DNA of 64,000 nt, taken from Synechococcus sp. PCC 7502. Its GTDB lineage: Bacteria > Cyanobacteriota > Cyanobacteriia > Pseudanabaenales > Pseudanabaenaceae. The notes beneath the pieces were generated by a model. That model was not told where the DNA came from. It made no database searches and was given only the letters and a program-made list of their open reading frames with translations. The position numbers and the translations under genes were made by a program. This document shows positions 1-8,697 of this stretch, piece after piece. The stretch is taken from NCBI RefSeq assembly GCF_000317085.1, contig NC_019702.1, positions 1,456,394 through 1,520,393 of the forward strand, written 5' to 3'. How positions within the stretch are numbered: position 1 is the first letter of the stretch; every line of letters starts with the position of its first letter.

Positions 1-190
1 CTCGCATGGATATACGTTCTAGCAGCAGATTATCGACTAATTTAATTGTGGATTCAGCTATTGGCTGGTTTTTGGGATTAATCACAAATTGACGATTACA
101 CTTTTTACATTTGTAGTTTTGTTTTTTGTGACGGGTTATGCCATTCTTAACTATCTGGTCACTTTCACAGTAAGGACATTTTACTTCCAT
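1..190 (-). CDS. IS1-type transposase InsA-like, N-terminal part (cut by window edge)
   Basis: The reading frame starts at 190 and runs off the left edge. Its first 40 residues form a zinc ribbon (CPYC at residues 5-8, then CKKC), followed by an NRQF segment and the start of a helix-turn-helix. This is the layout of the InsA DNA-binding half of IS1-family transposases, which binds the terminal repeats. Only about 63 residues are visible, so whether the element is intact cannot be judged, and no terminal repeat is seen to the right of the start. An isolated zinc-ribbon gene is possible but less likely. Confidence 0.7.
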   Translation of the reverse strand, partial: MEVKCPYCESDQIVKNGITRHKKQNYKCKKCNRQFVINPKNQPIAESTIKLVDNLLLERISMR

Positions 191-312
191 AGTTACTTCT
201 ATTTTGTTTTACCCCTTTTTTTATCTATCATGCCCTCTTGATCACTACCAAATTTACTTATCGATCCCAACCATATCCATGCCAAAATTCTAACTGAATG
301 GCAAAAAAGCCT

Positions 313-782
313 ATGACCTACCTTATCCTCGACACCGAAGGTAAAGAATATCTGTACGAAATTGCTCTTATCGACCAAGCAGGTAACCTCATCTACGAAG
401 CCTTCACCACCCTAAAACCGCAGACACCCGACTTAAACTCAAACCCCTAGAACAAATCCTACAAGAAGTCACTGCGATCGCCACAGGTAAAACCCTCTGT
501 CATTACTCCAAACATGATCGCCAAGTCATTGAAAACAGCAACCGCTATGCCAACCTTACCATCTCCAAATTTTCCTACGCCTGCACCTGTGAACTAGCAA
601 AGCAGATATTCCTCACCCTTCTCAGCTACTCCGTCCCTAATCTCAGCAGGCACTTTAACCTTAAATTTGAACCAATCCTAGTAGCTGCAAAATTTCAAAT
701 ACTCCATCATTACTATCGACCAACTGGAATGCCCATCGAAGAATGCTCGTGGCTAGTCATGGTGGCTCATAAAGCTAGCTAA
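313..782 (+). pseudogene. DEDDh-type 3'-5' exonuclease (RNase T/DnaQ fold), frameshifted
   Basis: The first frame (ATG at 313, stop at 448-450) encodes LILDTEGK...YEIALIDQAG, the first metal-binding DxE motif of RNase T/DnaQ exonucleases. The next frame continues without a start from about 436 to the stop at 780-782 with HYSKHDRQVI and CELAKQ...SVPNLSRHF, the middle motifs of the same fold. The closing HxAxxD motif is not found where expected, so an internal deletion probably accompanies the frameshift. These exonucleases trim DNA or RNA ends in repair and are common accessory genes. The gene is judged inactive. Confidence 0.6.
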
Positions 783-857
783 TGGGAAATATCCCTTCAC
801 TTTCTTTCTGGGCGGCGATCGCACTCCATAAACATAAAAACTCTTTCAGAGTAATAC

Positions 858-1866
858 TCAAATTGTGGGGGACGTGAGAAGAGTTAGCAGGATTATCCAC
901 CAAGGCACTCTAATATCTGGAATAAACTTAGCTTTAAGCATTGGCAAACCTTGGGGCAGTATAAATCTGATTGAGCTTAAAGAAGCTGGGCGACAATCGT
1001 ATTCATCAACAATTCCATAACGAGCCGCCAATTCCGCCACAATATGTACTTTACCAGTTCGACGCATCAGATCAGGAGTATTAAATAAGGCAGCAATTAC
1101 TCTACCCACAAATAAATGAGTTTCCCAATTAAACTTATCTAGGATTCTTACAGATGAGTTTCCCTTCTCGGCAACGCCAAGATTACTCTCAGTATTTTGA
1201 AGGTTGTCATCAACTAGCCTATGAAAATGCTCAGTGCCAATAATACCGGGATAAAGTGAAATCGAAACAACATTAAATGGCTTAAGTTCGACTGCCATAT
1301 CTGCCGCAAGGCGATCGCAAGCAGATTTACCAGTTAGTTCCATAGGCTACTCCAAAGATAGGAGCTAATCCGCCCCAAGAAGATATGGTCACGATTAATC
1401 CTTGCTTGCGTTGGGTCATCATCTTCGCTGCCCAATGACTTGACACATAGTGACTGCTCAACCCAACTTGATTGCAAGCATCCCAAAGACTAATATCCGA
1501 TTCCCAAAATGGCTTGCCTTTGCTCTCTATCAGCGATCGCACTCCGCCATAGGCATTGTTTACCAATAGATCTAATTGTCCATTTTGTTCCCTATCAATT
1601 TGCTCAAATAGAGATTTAATCTGTATATCATCACTGTGATCGGTGGGTATAGCAATACAAATTCCACCCGCCTTTTCTACTGCATTCTTAGTATCTAATA
1701 AGTCATTCGATAACAGTTCTGGAGAATTACTACCATCAAAACTGCGCCCCGTAATATAAACCAACGCACCTGCTTCACCCAAAGCGATCTCAATACCCTT
1801 GCCAATTCCCCGTGATGCCCCCGTTACAAGTGCGACTTTACCATTCAAATTTCTTGGCACGAACAA
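858..1866 (-). pseudogene. Short-chain dehydrogenase/reductase (DHRS1-like), broken by a 4-bp duplication
   Basis: The first part shows the NAD(P)-binding TGASRGIGKG motif, LLVNNAY and VTISSWGG (catalytic Ser) and reaches AYGT; the second part resumes with GKSACDRLAADMAVEL. Together they form the YxxxK active site and C-terminal half of a DHRS1-like SDR of about 330 residues. The break is a tandem duplication of AACT (plus strand AGTTAGTT, 1332-1339). Removing one unit restores AYGTGKSACDRL exactly. The start is uncertain (TTG at 1866 or GTG at 1860). This looks like a recent inactivation, though a sequencing error cannot be excluded. Substrate unknown. Confidence 0.8.
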
Positions 1867-1924
1867 TAACCTCCATTTTACGAACTACCTTACAAGTATC
1901 ACTCAAAGAATAGAAAATTACATC

Positions 1925-1947
1925 AGTCCTTTGGTAAAAGCGAAGTG
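1925..1947 (+). promoter_or_regulatory. Recurrent gene-junction motif (AGTCCTTTGGT...GCGAAGT)
   Basis: The sequence ahead of the SLOG gene contains AGTCCTTTGGT, four A residues and GCGAAGT. Close variants sit at the junctions beginning at 2288, 2732, 3783, 6073 and 31504, several of them overlapping the stop codon of the preceding gene. Here CTTTG and CGAAG can pair into a small hairpin. The function is unknown; an mRNA-processing or translation-related element is possible. Confidence 0.4.
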
Positions 1948-1964
1948 ATAAATAAAGTGATAAA

Positions 1965-2300
1965 ATGAAAATAGCAATAGTCGGTTCCAGAGAATATCCA
2001 AATCTATCCAAAGTTAGAGCATACATTCAAACCTTACCCATAGATACAGTAATCGTAAGCGGTGGGGCTAGAGGAGTAGATAAATGTGCTGAGAAAGTAG
2101 CAGAATCCATCGGACTCCAAACAGAAATCCACCCCGCAGATTGGCATAAGTTTGGCAAAGCAGCAGGAATGAAACGCAACCAGCAAATAGTCGAAACATC
2201 AGACCGAATCGTGGCATTTTGGGATGGAGAGAGCAGAGGAACTAAGAACACCATCGACACAGCAAAAAAACTAGGCAAGGGAGTTACAGTCTTTCAGTAA
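1965..2300 (+). CDS. SLOG-superfamily (DUF2493) nucleotide-binding protein
   Basis: A 111-residue Rossmann-like protein. It opens with MKIAIVGSREY, has VSGGARGVDKCAE near residue 33 (the G-rich loop shared with DprA/LOG-like folds) and closes with DRIVAFWDGESRGT (residues 80-93), the second DUF2493 signature. SLOG proteins bind nucleotide-derived ligands, and many sit in mobile elements or conflict systems. A frameshifted SWIM-domain gene follows 24 bp downstream, and the same SLOG-plus-SWIM pairing recurs at 52.7-53.7 kb. The ligand is not known. The recurrent junction motif lies just upstream. Confidence 0.8.
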   Translation: MKIAIVGSREYPNLSKVRAYIQTLPIDTVIVSGGARGVDKCAEKVAESIGLQTEIHPADWHKFGKAAGMKRNQQIVETSDRIVAFWDGESRGTKNTIDTAKKLGKGVTVFQ

Positions 2301-2324
2301 AAGCGAAGTCAAGAGGATAAAACA

Positions 2325-2733
2325 ATGACAAATCGTGAAAAACTAATCTATTCCAAAACCGCAGCCAGTAGAATGCTGAACTGCCTACCCCATCAAGTCA
2401 GCAGATAAAATCATCCTAGCTAAAGCCAAGGGTAGAAGACCCAAATTCATGAGCAAAAGAGCATTTCAGAAACACTTTGTGGAAATCCACAAGCAGAAAG
2501 CTCTGGAAGTAAATCTTTATCAACAATCAGCTACAGAATGGCTTGCCCACAGCCCCGATAGTAAAACCTATCATAACATTGAAATAGCTAATAACCGCAT
2601 CACTTGCACCTGTGAAGATTATCGAAACCAGCAACAAATACTGAGAAATGCCTGTTGTAAGCATATCTACTCCCTACTATTCCAAAATGGATTTAACTCC
2701 TTGAGAGATTATCAAGCCAAACAAGCAGCATAG
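2325..2733 (+). pseudogene. SWIM zinc-finger protein, frameshifted
   Basis: ATG at 2325 opens a 28-codon frame ending at 2406-2408. The following frame (about 2404 to 2733) continues with GRRPKFMSKRAFQKHF and the SWIM ligands CTCEDYRN...CCKH (CxC-xn-CxH). The intact relative at 52751-53197 aligns across both pieces (GKRPTFISKKAFKQHF, CECEDYRN, CKH), which shows that this copy was one gene before a single indel near 2404. An internal ATG at 2449 could give a 94-residue protein that keeps the SWIM finger. SWIM fingers bind DNA or protein; the role here is unknown. Confidence 0.7.
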
Positions 2734-2761
2734 TCCTTTGAGGTTTGGTGATTTTCATATA

Positions 2762-3652
2762 GAGCCTGTTTCATATCTCATGAGTAGCAATTCTTTTTAG
2801 CATCAAGCGAATAAAGCAAAGATTGAGTTTAGCTGTAGCATTAACGAGAGTTCTCTCAAAGTTCTTAACTAAGATTTTGCATCTTTCAACCCAATTACCC
2901 ACCTTGTCGGCACAACTACAAACCCAGACAGACCTTTTTCTGCCTTCTGTTGCTTTGATACCTTAGGAGAAATTTCAAACCTAATCTTAGTCATAATCTC
3001 AGGATAAACCTTCTGTAAATCAGTCGTCAATTTTTCGATATGATAACCACTATCCAGCAATATCGTAGTTAGCGTAATGTCATCTGGCTTCGATTTGAAG
3101 TAATCAATGTTAAACGTTAACATCTCAATCAGTCCTTGGTCATCTGATACATTTGCTCTTGTTAAATAGGTAAAGAAAGGAAATCCCAGAGTGTCAACGG
3201 CTAAATGTCTTTTGATCCCGTTAGTTGCTTTGTAGGAGCAGAAGCCCTTGGATTCTATACTTGCATTACAAGTATTTTTCACTGCTTGTGAGTCAATGAT
3301 GATTAAAGTTGTCCATTTTGATTTTTTTTTGACTGTTCACGGGCTGTTGAATGCAAAGCTTCCATAATCGCAGTAAATGTACCTGTATCTTTCCACTCCT
3401 TGTAGTATCGATACACTGTAGAGAATGGTGGTAAGTCTCGGGGCATATCTCGCCAATTACAACCGTTTTTGAGTTGGTAGAGTATGCCGTCTAAAATTTG
3501 TCTTTTTGTCCAAGTTGGCGGTCTAGTTTGCTTTTTCTTTGGGAGCAATGGTTCTATAATTTCCCATTCTTTATCTGTTAGGCTACTTGAGTATGGATTT
3601 AGCATTTTCTAAGCATCATACATCTTGCTCATAATAGATATGAAACAGGCTC
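2762..3652 (-). mobile_element. IS5-like insertion sequence, copy 1 (891 bp)
   Basis: Ends are 17-bp perfect inverted repeats, GAGCCTGTTTCATATCT, flanked by TATA on both sides (2758-2761 and 3653-3656). The transposase is on the minus strand. Two further copies lie at 3965-4852 (same strand) and 7801-8706 (opposite strand). This copy lacks 16 bp near 2892 that copy 3 has at 8561-8576. It is transposition-defective by itself but could be moved in trans because both ends are intact. Confidence 0.9.
2771..3605 (-). pseudogene. IS5-family transposase, copy 1: orfA intact, orfB lacks the catalytic Glu
   Basis: OrfA (3605 down to 3303) is a 100-residue DUF4096-type DNA-binding half beginning MLNPYSSSLTDKEWEIIEPL. 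The catalytic half (about 3308 down to 2869) has the two Asp motifs (IIDSQAV and LLDSGYHIE). The 16-bp deletion turns RWVIERSNAWVERCK into RWVIGLKDAKS-stop and so removes the Glu of the DDE triad. The halves meet at a run of nine T (3322-3330), where a -1 shift would fuse them. The same deletion in copy 2 shows that both descend from one defective parent. Confidence 0.85.
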
Positions 3653-3964
3653 TATAAGGAAAGAATCAGGCTAACCAATCAGCTAAAACTGTCCTAAATT
3701 GTCTGGACATTTGGGACTTGTAATCCATATCAAATCCATATTAGTGCCCTATCAAATCCTGAGTTAAGCTATGAGTAGACTTAGTCTTTCAGTACGAGTG
3801 AAATTAAAGAAAGGGCTAAATAGTTTGAAGTAGGCAATGGAAAAGTAATTGGCTGGATTGGTGAAGATAAGCACTACATAGGCAGAACGGGAAACGATAT
3901 GAAAGGTTCGGCATTAGCAAATATATTTGTAATTGGTAAAGATGGCACCAGAGCAGAAGTTATA

Positions 3965-4852
3965 GAGCCTGTTTCATATCTCATGAGTAGCAATTCTTTT
4001 AGCATCAAGCGAATAAAGCAAAGATTGAGTTTAGCTGTAGCATTAACGAGAGTTCTCTCAAAGTTCTTAACTAAGATTTTGCATCTTTCAACCCAATTAC
4101 CCACCTTGTCGGCACAACTACAAACCCAGACAGACCTTTTTCTGCCTTCTGTTGCTTTGATACCTTAGGAGAAATTTCAAACCTAATCTTAGTCATAATC
4201 TCAGGATAAACCTTCTGTAAATCAGTCGTCAATTTTTCGATATGATAACCACTATCCAGCAATATCGTAGTTAGCGTAATGTCATCTGGCTTCGATTTGA
4301 AGTAATCAATGTTAAACGTTAACATCTCAATCAGTCCTTGGTCATCTGATACATTTGCTCTTGTTAAATAGGTAAAGAAAGGAAATCCCAGAGTGTCAAC
4401 GGCTAAATGTCTTTTGATCCCGTTAGTTGCTTTGTAGGAGCAGAAGCCCTTGGATTCTATACTTGCATTACAAGTATTTTTCACTGCTTGTGAGTCAATG
4501 ATGATTAAAGTTGTCCATTTTGATTTTTTGACTGTTCACGGGCTGTTGAATGCAAAGCTTCCATAATCGCAGTAAATGTACCTGTATCTTTCCACTCCTT
4601 GTAGTATCGATAGACTGTAGAGAATGGTGGTAAGTCTCGGGGCATATCTCGCCAATTACAACCGTTTTTTGAGTTGGTAGAGTATGCCGTCTAAAATTTG
4701 TCTTTTTGTCCAAGTTGGCGGTCTAGTTTGCTTTTTCTTTGGGAGCAATGGTTCTATAATTTCCCATTCTTTATCTGTTAGGCTACTTGAGTATGGATTT
4801 AGCATTTTCTAAGTATCATACATCTTGCTCATAATAGATATGAAACAGGCTC
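3965..4852 (-). mobile_element. IS5-like insertion sequence, copy 2 (888 bp)
   Basis: It has the same GAGCCTGTTTCATATCT ends as copies 1 and 3, with TATA duplications at 3961-3964 and 4853-4856. It interrupts the DUF4326 gene. It shares the 16-bp deletion of copy 1 and carries further single-base changes: a shorter T run at 4524-4529, one extra T near 4665 and one fewer T near 4000. It is the most decayed of the three copies. Confidence 0.9.
3974..4805 (-). pseudogene. IS5-family transposase, copy 2, multiply frameshifted
   Basis: This is the transposase of copy 2. OrfA is frameshifted by an added T in the run near 4665, so only its C-terminal region remains open in another frame. The catalytic half (4484 down to 4071) keeps both Asp motifs but carries the same Glu-removing 16-bp deletion as copy 1 (junction near 4094). 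The orfA/orfB slippery tract has only six T. No functional enzyme can be produced. Confidence 0.85.
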
Positions 4853-5037
4853 TATAGTTAAATATCGGATTTGGTTAGAAGGGATAGTGAAAAAAGGTAA
4901 AGGTGCTGCATGGCATGAATTACAAGGATTGAGGGAAAGATATATAAAGGGCGAAAAAGTAATATTGCTATGCTATTGTCACCCATTGAGATGTCATGGT
5001 GATGTTTTGATGGAATACATAAAAAAGGAGTAAAAAA

Positions 5038-5166
5038 GTGAATAGGTTGAAAAGGCACGAAAGTCCCCGTTTAGAAGGGCGAAATAACAACGGTAAGGGT
5101 GGAACTGCCCGAAAACGCCAAATAGACAAACGCAATCGCCAAATCGCCAGCTCAGGGAGAAAATGA
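5038..5166 (+). CDS. Small basic protein, translationally coupled to the next gene
   Basis: A GTG-started 42-residue frame just after the DUF4326 stop, rich in Arg, Lys and Asn (for example RLEGRNNNGKGGTARKR). Its TGA overlaps the ATG of the next gene as ATGA, which suggests coupled translation. No family is recognised. The composition suggests nucleic-acid contact, but this is inference. It is too short to be certain. Confidence 0.4.
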   Translation: MNRLKRHESPRLEGRNNNGKGGTARKRQIDKRNRQIASSGRK

Positions 5167-5396
5167 AAAATGGATATTTAGCAAGTGATTCAAATAAAGC
5201 TGAATTTGGTAAAGACCCTAGATATGGATTGCTCTGTTCACTTGAAGTGAATGGTAGGAAAGCCCCAATTTTTACCCAGCGAACCACCAGAGGTTACACC
5301 GTGCCGGGCAAATGTGCCAGTGCCAAAGATGCTCTAGTCCATTGTTTGAATGTTAAAGGAAAAGTAGATTTAGATTGGATAGTTGAAAGATGTTGA
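5163..5396 (+). CDS. Hypothetical 77-residue protein
   Basis: I do not recognise the family. The protein starts MKNGYLASDSNKAEFGKD, has a basic central stretch (RKAPIFTQRTTRGYTV) and ends DLDWIVERC. No membrane segment or signal peptide is seen. It is coupled to the small basic ORF upstream by an ATGA overlap and lies 61 bp ahead of the toxin-antitoxin pair. It belongs to the accessory block that also holds the SLOG, SWIM and DUF4326 genes, whose products often travel on plasmids or phages. Confidence 0.55.
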   Translation: MKNGYLASDSNKAEFGKDPRYGLLCSLEVNGRKAPIFTQRTTRGYTVPGKCASAKDALVHCLNVKGKVDLDWIVERC

Positions 5397-5415
5397 TGTG
5401 TCAGAAATATTAACA

Positions 5416-5443
5416 AGTGGCATAATATAGATAAGATGACACT
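5416..5443 (+). promoter_or_regulatory. Palindromic operator/promoter of the AbrB-PIN module
   Basis: Half sites AGTGGCAT and ATGACACT (one mismatch as an inverted repeat) are separated by 12 bp that contain a TATA-like -10 region. They lie 15 bp before the antitoxin ATG. This is the usual layout of an autoregulated antitoxin operator. The assignment rests on position and symmetry only. Confidence 0.45.
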
Positions 5444-5457
5444 ATAAGCAAAAAATT

Positions 5458-5697
5458 ATGACAGGAATAATGCTACGGTTGGGCGAACAAGGCAGAATGG
5501 TCATACCAGTGGAACTACGAAAAGAGCTAGGGCTTGAAGTCGGAACGGAATTAGTCGCTACAATCGAAGGCGATCGCCTAATTTTAGAAACTCGTAAAGC
5601 AGTATTATCTAAACTTAAAAATCTTTTTGCGGTGGTGCCATCTGACATTAGTTTAGCTGATGAACTTATTGCTGATCGAAGAGCAGAGCATGAGTAA
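5458..5697 (+). CDS. AbrB/MazE-type antitoxin (VapB-like)
   Basis: A 79-residue protein whose first 45 residues form a SpoVT/AbrB swapped-hairpin DNA-binding domain (GEQGRMVIPVELRKELGL, then GDRLILETR). The C-terminal tail (KLKNLFAVVPSDISLADELI) is the usual toxin-binding region. It overlaps the PIN-domain gene by 8 bp, a typical antitoxin-toxin arrangement. The antitoxin should bind its own promoter (palindrome at 5416-5443) and neutralise the toxin. Confidence 0.85.
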   Translation: MTGIMLRLGEQGRMVIPVELRKELGLEVGTELVATIEGDRLILETRKAVLSKLKNLFAVVPSDISLADELIADRRAEHE

Positions 5698-6070
5698 ATA
5701 TGTTCTTGATGCTTCCGCACTTTTGGCTTCACTGCATTGCGAAAATGGCTATGAGATAGTTGATGAACTCCTACCTGAATGTGCAATCTCAACTGTCAAC
5801 CTATCAGAGGTGATTCAAAAAGCAAAGCAGAGAGGAATTGTAACAGACACAGTAGTAGATGGATTACAAGTAGTAGGAGTAGAAATAATAGATTTTACTA
5901 TTCAACAAGCAGAAATAGCAGCTAATCTCTGGTCAATAACTAAGCCTTTTGGTCTATCCCTAGGCGATCGCGCTTGTTTAGCATTAGCTCAATCCCTAGA
6001 TGCCATAGCCGTAACTGCGGATAAAGCTTGGGAAAATATACCAAATATTCAAGTACAAGTAATTAGGTAA
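5690..6070 (+). CDS. PIN-domain ribonuclease toxin (VapC family)
   Basis: A 126-residue protein with the PIN acidic residues in order: DASALLA (Asp near residue 6), STVNLSEV (Glu near 43), LGDRACLALA (Asp near 95) and AVTADKAW (Asp near 113). VapC toxins are magnesium-dependent RNases, usually cutting tRNA or rRNA. The start at 5690 overlaps the antitoxin stop and gives the natural MSKYVLDASALLA opening; the frame could extend upstream to 5660 but would then lie inside the antitoxin. The module appears intact amid decayed neighbours. Confidence 0.85.
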   Translation: MSKYVLDASALLASLHCENGYEIVDELLPECAISTVNLSEVIQKAKQRGIVTDTVVDGLQVVGVEIIDFTIQQAEIAANLWSITKPFGLSLGDRACLALAQSLDAIAVTADKAWENIPNIQVQVIR

Positions 6071-6103
6071 ATAAGTCCTTCGGTATTTGCGTAGTAAGCG
6101 TGA

Positions 6104-6673
6104 ATGCAAATGGAACATATAGCTGAAGAACTATCCCGATTAGGACTAATATTCTATGACCCCGAAATACAAGAATGGGTAATTACTGAAAGGTATCTTT
6201 CTGGTGATGTAAAGGCAAAACTGAAAGTTGCCAAAACCGATCTTAATCTCCCAGATTGGATAAACAAAACTCTAACCCGAAACATCGCAGCCTTACAAAA
6301 AGTCCAACCCTTACCCTGCGTTCCACCCGCCAGCCCAAATACCAAAGCCGCCTGTGCCAGTGCGATGGGCATCGAAGAAATTACACCCGAACTTTTAGAC
6401 AATACCATATTCATGAATCTACCTTTAAATTACAATTCTCATCAGTTTAGTCAAATATATTCCAGAGAGAAAAATCATACTTTTTCTAGGGGTATAACGG
6501 TATTATTGAGTGGCAAATGCTCCCCCTCAACTAAAAACCAAAATATCACAATATTGCCCCCTCCAATGATATGTGTCCCGATCTCTTTTCAAGTATTTTT
6601 CTTTGGGGAAAGCATCCTGAAGGGAATCGCCAAAAAACACTCAGAACTCACTAAAGAAGTAAATCATTTTTGA
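6104..6673 (+). pseudogene. Fragment of a large plasmid/phage-type DNA methylase-helicase
   Basis: The first 75 residues (IFYDPEIQEWVITERYLSG, KAKLKVAK, NIAALQKVQPLP) match a short segment found inside the very large N6-adenine methylase/helicase proteins of phages and plasmids, just before their methylase motifs. No methylase or helicase motif follows. Beyond about 6350 the translation looks low-complexity and unlike any family, and it crosses one of the 25-bp repeats (6492-6516). I read it as an internal remnant of a gene of more than 1000 codons. Inactive. Confidence 0.5.
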
Positions 6674-6757
6674 GTGCTAAATCTTTGCTCGAAACAGACA
6701 ATTTCAACGAACGTATCAGTTTGGTATAACGTGTATAACGTTATTTTTGAGCGGCAA
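6492..6757. repeat. Pair of 25-bp imperfect direct repeats
   Basis: The segments 6492-6516 and 6733-6757 match at 22 of 25 positions. Both run GTATAACG, then TATT, TTGAG and GGCAA. They lie 241 bp apart, the first inside the methylase remnant and the second ahead of the transporter gene. They could mark a small mobile element or be remnants of a duplicated end. I found no transposase between them. Confidence 0.4.
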
Positions 6758-7847
6758 GGGTTGATTGACCTTTTTGCATGTTTGTATTTATTTATAGCTC
6801 ATTTTTAGAGGTTCCCTTTGATTTTTTCATTAATTCTGAACAGAATCTCTGCATGTACCTCGCGGGTAATCGGATAGAGAGCCGCAAATGCAATTCCTAA
6901 AATCAAACATAAAGCTGGCAGGGGAGCAATCATAATCCGCAGGGTTTGGAGGACTAAATCTGGTTGTTGTAAAACTAATTGACCATGTTCGGGTTTAACG
7001 AATCCAGACCGATCTAAAGCAACCCCAACGCCTAGCAGGGCGATCGCCAAACCAACTTTTTGAAGCAACACCATAAACCCATAAAATACGCCTTCTCTTC
7101 TCTGCCCTGTCTTGAGTTCATCCAATTCAATTACATCGGCAATCATCGACCACGGAATCATATAGGCAGTAGAAACTCCTACCCCCGCGAGCATCGCCAG
7201 TACAAACATTAATGCAACTTGATTGGGCTGAAGAAAATATAAGCCAGTCTGAGCAAAAATCCAAACCGACATTCCAATTACATACACTGCCTTTTTGCCA
7301 ATTTTCGCGCTTACCTTTGCCCACACAAAAAGCATAACCAATGCAGTACCCTGAACTGCCAGGATCGTAAACCCTACAAATTCAGTTTTTAACTTCATCC
7401 AGTAGGTGACATAGTAAGGGATTATAGTGGCTGTATTTTGAAATGCTAACCAAGAGCAAAGATAAATCCCAATTACATACAGATAGGGCTTATTGGTGAA
7501 AGCAATTTTTAACTGAGCGATGATTGGGATTTCAATGGTTTCCAGATGATATTTTTCCCATGTTCCCCATACACACCAAAATATAGGCAAAACTGAGAGA
7601 ATACCCCAAATCAATCCAGCTATAAAATATCCTGTAGCTTGATTCTGGAAATATCCTACGATAAATGGATGCAAAACTCCAGAAAGGATGCTACCAATAA
7701 TCGAGAAGGCAAAGCGAAAGCTGTTTAAACTCGTCCGTTCGTCATAATCTTGGGTAAGTTCGGGCGTTAGTGCCGTGTATGGTAAATTGACACAAGTATA
7801 GAGCCTGTTTCATATCTATTATGAGCAAGATGTATGATACTTAGAAA

Positions 7848-8159
7848 ATGCTAAATCCATACTCAAGTAGCCTAACAGATAAAGAATGGGAAATTATAGA
7901 ACCATTGCTCCCAAAGAAAAAGCAAACTAGACCGCCAACATGGACAAAAAGACAAATTTTAGACGGCATACTCTACCAACTCAAAAACGGTTGTAATTGG
8001 CGAGATATGCCCCGAGACTTACCACCATTCTCTACAGTGTATCGATACTACAAGGAGTGGAAAGATACAGGTACATTTACTGCGATTATGGAAGCTTTGC
8101 ATTCAACAGCCCGTGAACAGTCAAAAAAAATCAAAATGGACAACTTTAATCATCATTGA
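7848..8159 (+). CDS. IS5-family transposase orfA (DUF4096 DNA-binding half), copy 3
   Basis: A 103-residue protein beginning MLNPYSSSLTDKEWEIIEPL with RQILDGILYQLKNGCNWRDMP, the conserved N-terminal half of two-ORF IS5-type transposases. It starts 47 bp inside the left end. Its 3' end overlaps orfB by 47 bp around a run of eight A (8124-8131). With seven A the two frames would be one continuous ORF; eight requires a +1 ribosomal shift or polymerase slippage to make the fused enzyme. Confidence 0.9.
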   Translation: MLNPYSSSLTDKEWEIIEPLLPKKKQTRPPTWTKRQILDGILYQLKNGCNWRDMPRDLPPFSTVYRYYKEWKDTGTFTAIMEALHSTAREQSKKIKMDNFNHH

Positions 8160-8697
8160 CTCACAAGCAGTGAAAAATACCTGTAATGCAAGTATAGAAT
8201 CCAAGGGCTTCTGCTCCTACAAAGCAACTAACGGGATCAAAAGACATTTAGCCGTTGACATACTGGGATTTCCTTTTTTCACCTATTTAACAAGAGCAAA
8301 TGTATCAGATGACCAAGGACTGATTGAGATGTTAACGTTTAACATTGATTACTTCAAATCGAAGCCAGATGACATTACCCTAACTACGATATTGCTGGAT
8401 AGTGGTTATCATATCGAAAAATTGACGACTGATTTACAGAAGGTTTATCCTGAGATTATGACTAAGATTAGGTTTGAAATTTCTCCTAAGGTATCAAAGC
8501 AACAGAAGGCAGAAAAAGGTCTGTCTGGGTTTGTAGTTGTGCCGACAAGGTGGGTAATTGAAAGGTCAAATGCTTGGGTTGAAAGATGCAAAATCTTAGT
8601 TAAGAACTTTGAGAGAACTCTCGTTAATGCTACAGCTAAACTCAATCTTTGCTTTATTCGTTTGATGCTAAAAAGAATTGCTACTCATGAGATATGA
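8113..8697 (+). CDS. IS5-family transposase orfB (DDE catalytic half), copy 3
   Basis: This frame carries the catalytic triad: IIIDSQAVKNT (first Asp), LLDSGYHIE (second Asp) and ERSNAWVERCK (Glu), followed by FERTLVNATAKLNLCFIRLMLK, the conserved end of IS5-family enzymes. It is probably made as a fusion with orfA through the A-rich overlap rather than from the GTG at 8113. It ends 9 bp before the right terminal repeat end. Confidence 0.88.
   Translation: MNSQKKSKWTTLIIIDSQAVKNTCNASIESKGFCSYKATNGIKRHLAVDILGFPFFTYLTRANVSDDQGLIEMLTFNIDYFKSKPDDITLTTILLDSGYHIEKLTTDLQKVYPEIMTKIRFEISPKVSKQQKAEKGLSGFVVVPTRWVIERSNAWVERCKILVKNFERTLVNATAKLNLCFIRLMLKRIATHEI

Larger units (their letters stand above)
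3824..5033 (+). pseudogene. DUF4326 protein gene split by IS copy 2
   Basis: The upstream piece (to 3964) encodes HYIGRTGNDMKGSALANIF and VIGKDGTRAEVI. The downstream piece (4857-5033) continues with KYRIWLEGIVKKGK and ends in CYCHPLRCHGDVL, the Cys/His-rich DUF4326 signature. Removing the IS and one TATA repeat joins the halves in frame (EVI-VKYRIW). The N-terminus is unclear: a TAG precedes 3824 in frame and no good start is visible, so decay may predate the insertion. DUF4326 proteins are small, probably metal-binding, and frequent in phages and plasmids. Function unknown. Confidence 0.75.

Noticed and set aside
858-1866. Programmed frameshift in the SDR gene
   Set aside because: There is no slippery heptamer; the change is a clean tetramer duplication in the active-site codons, which fits mutation better.
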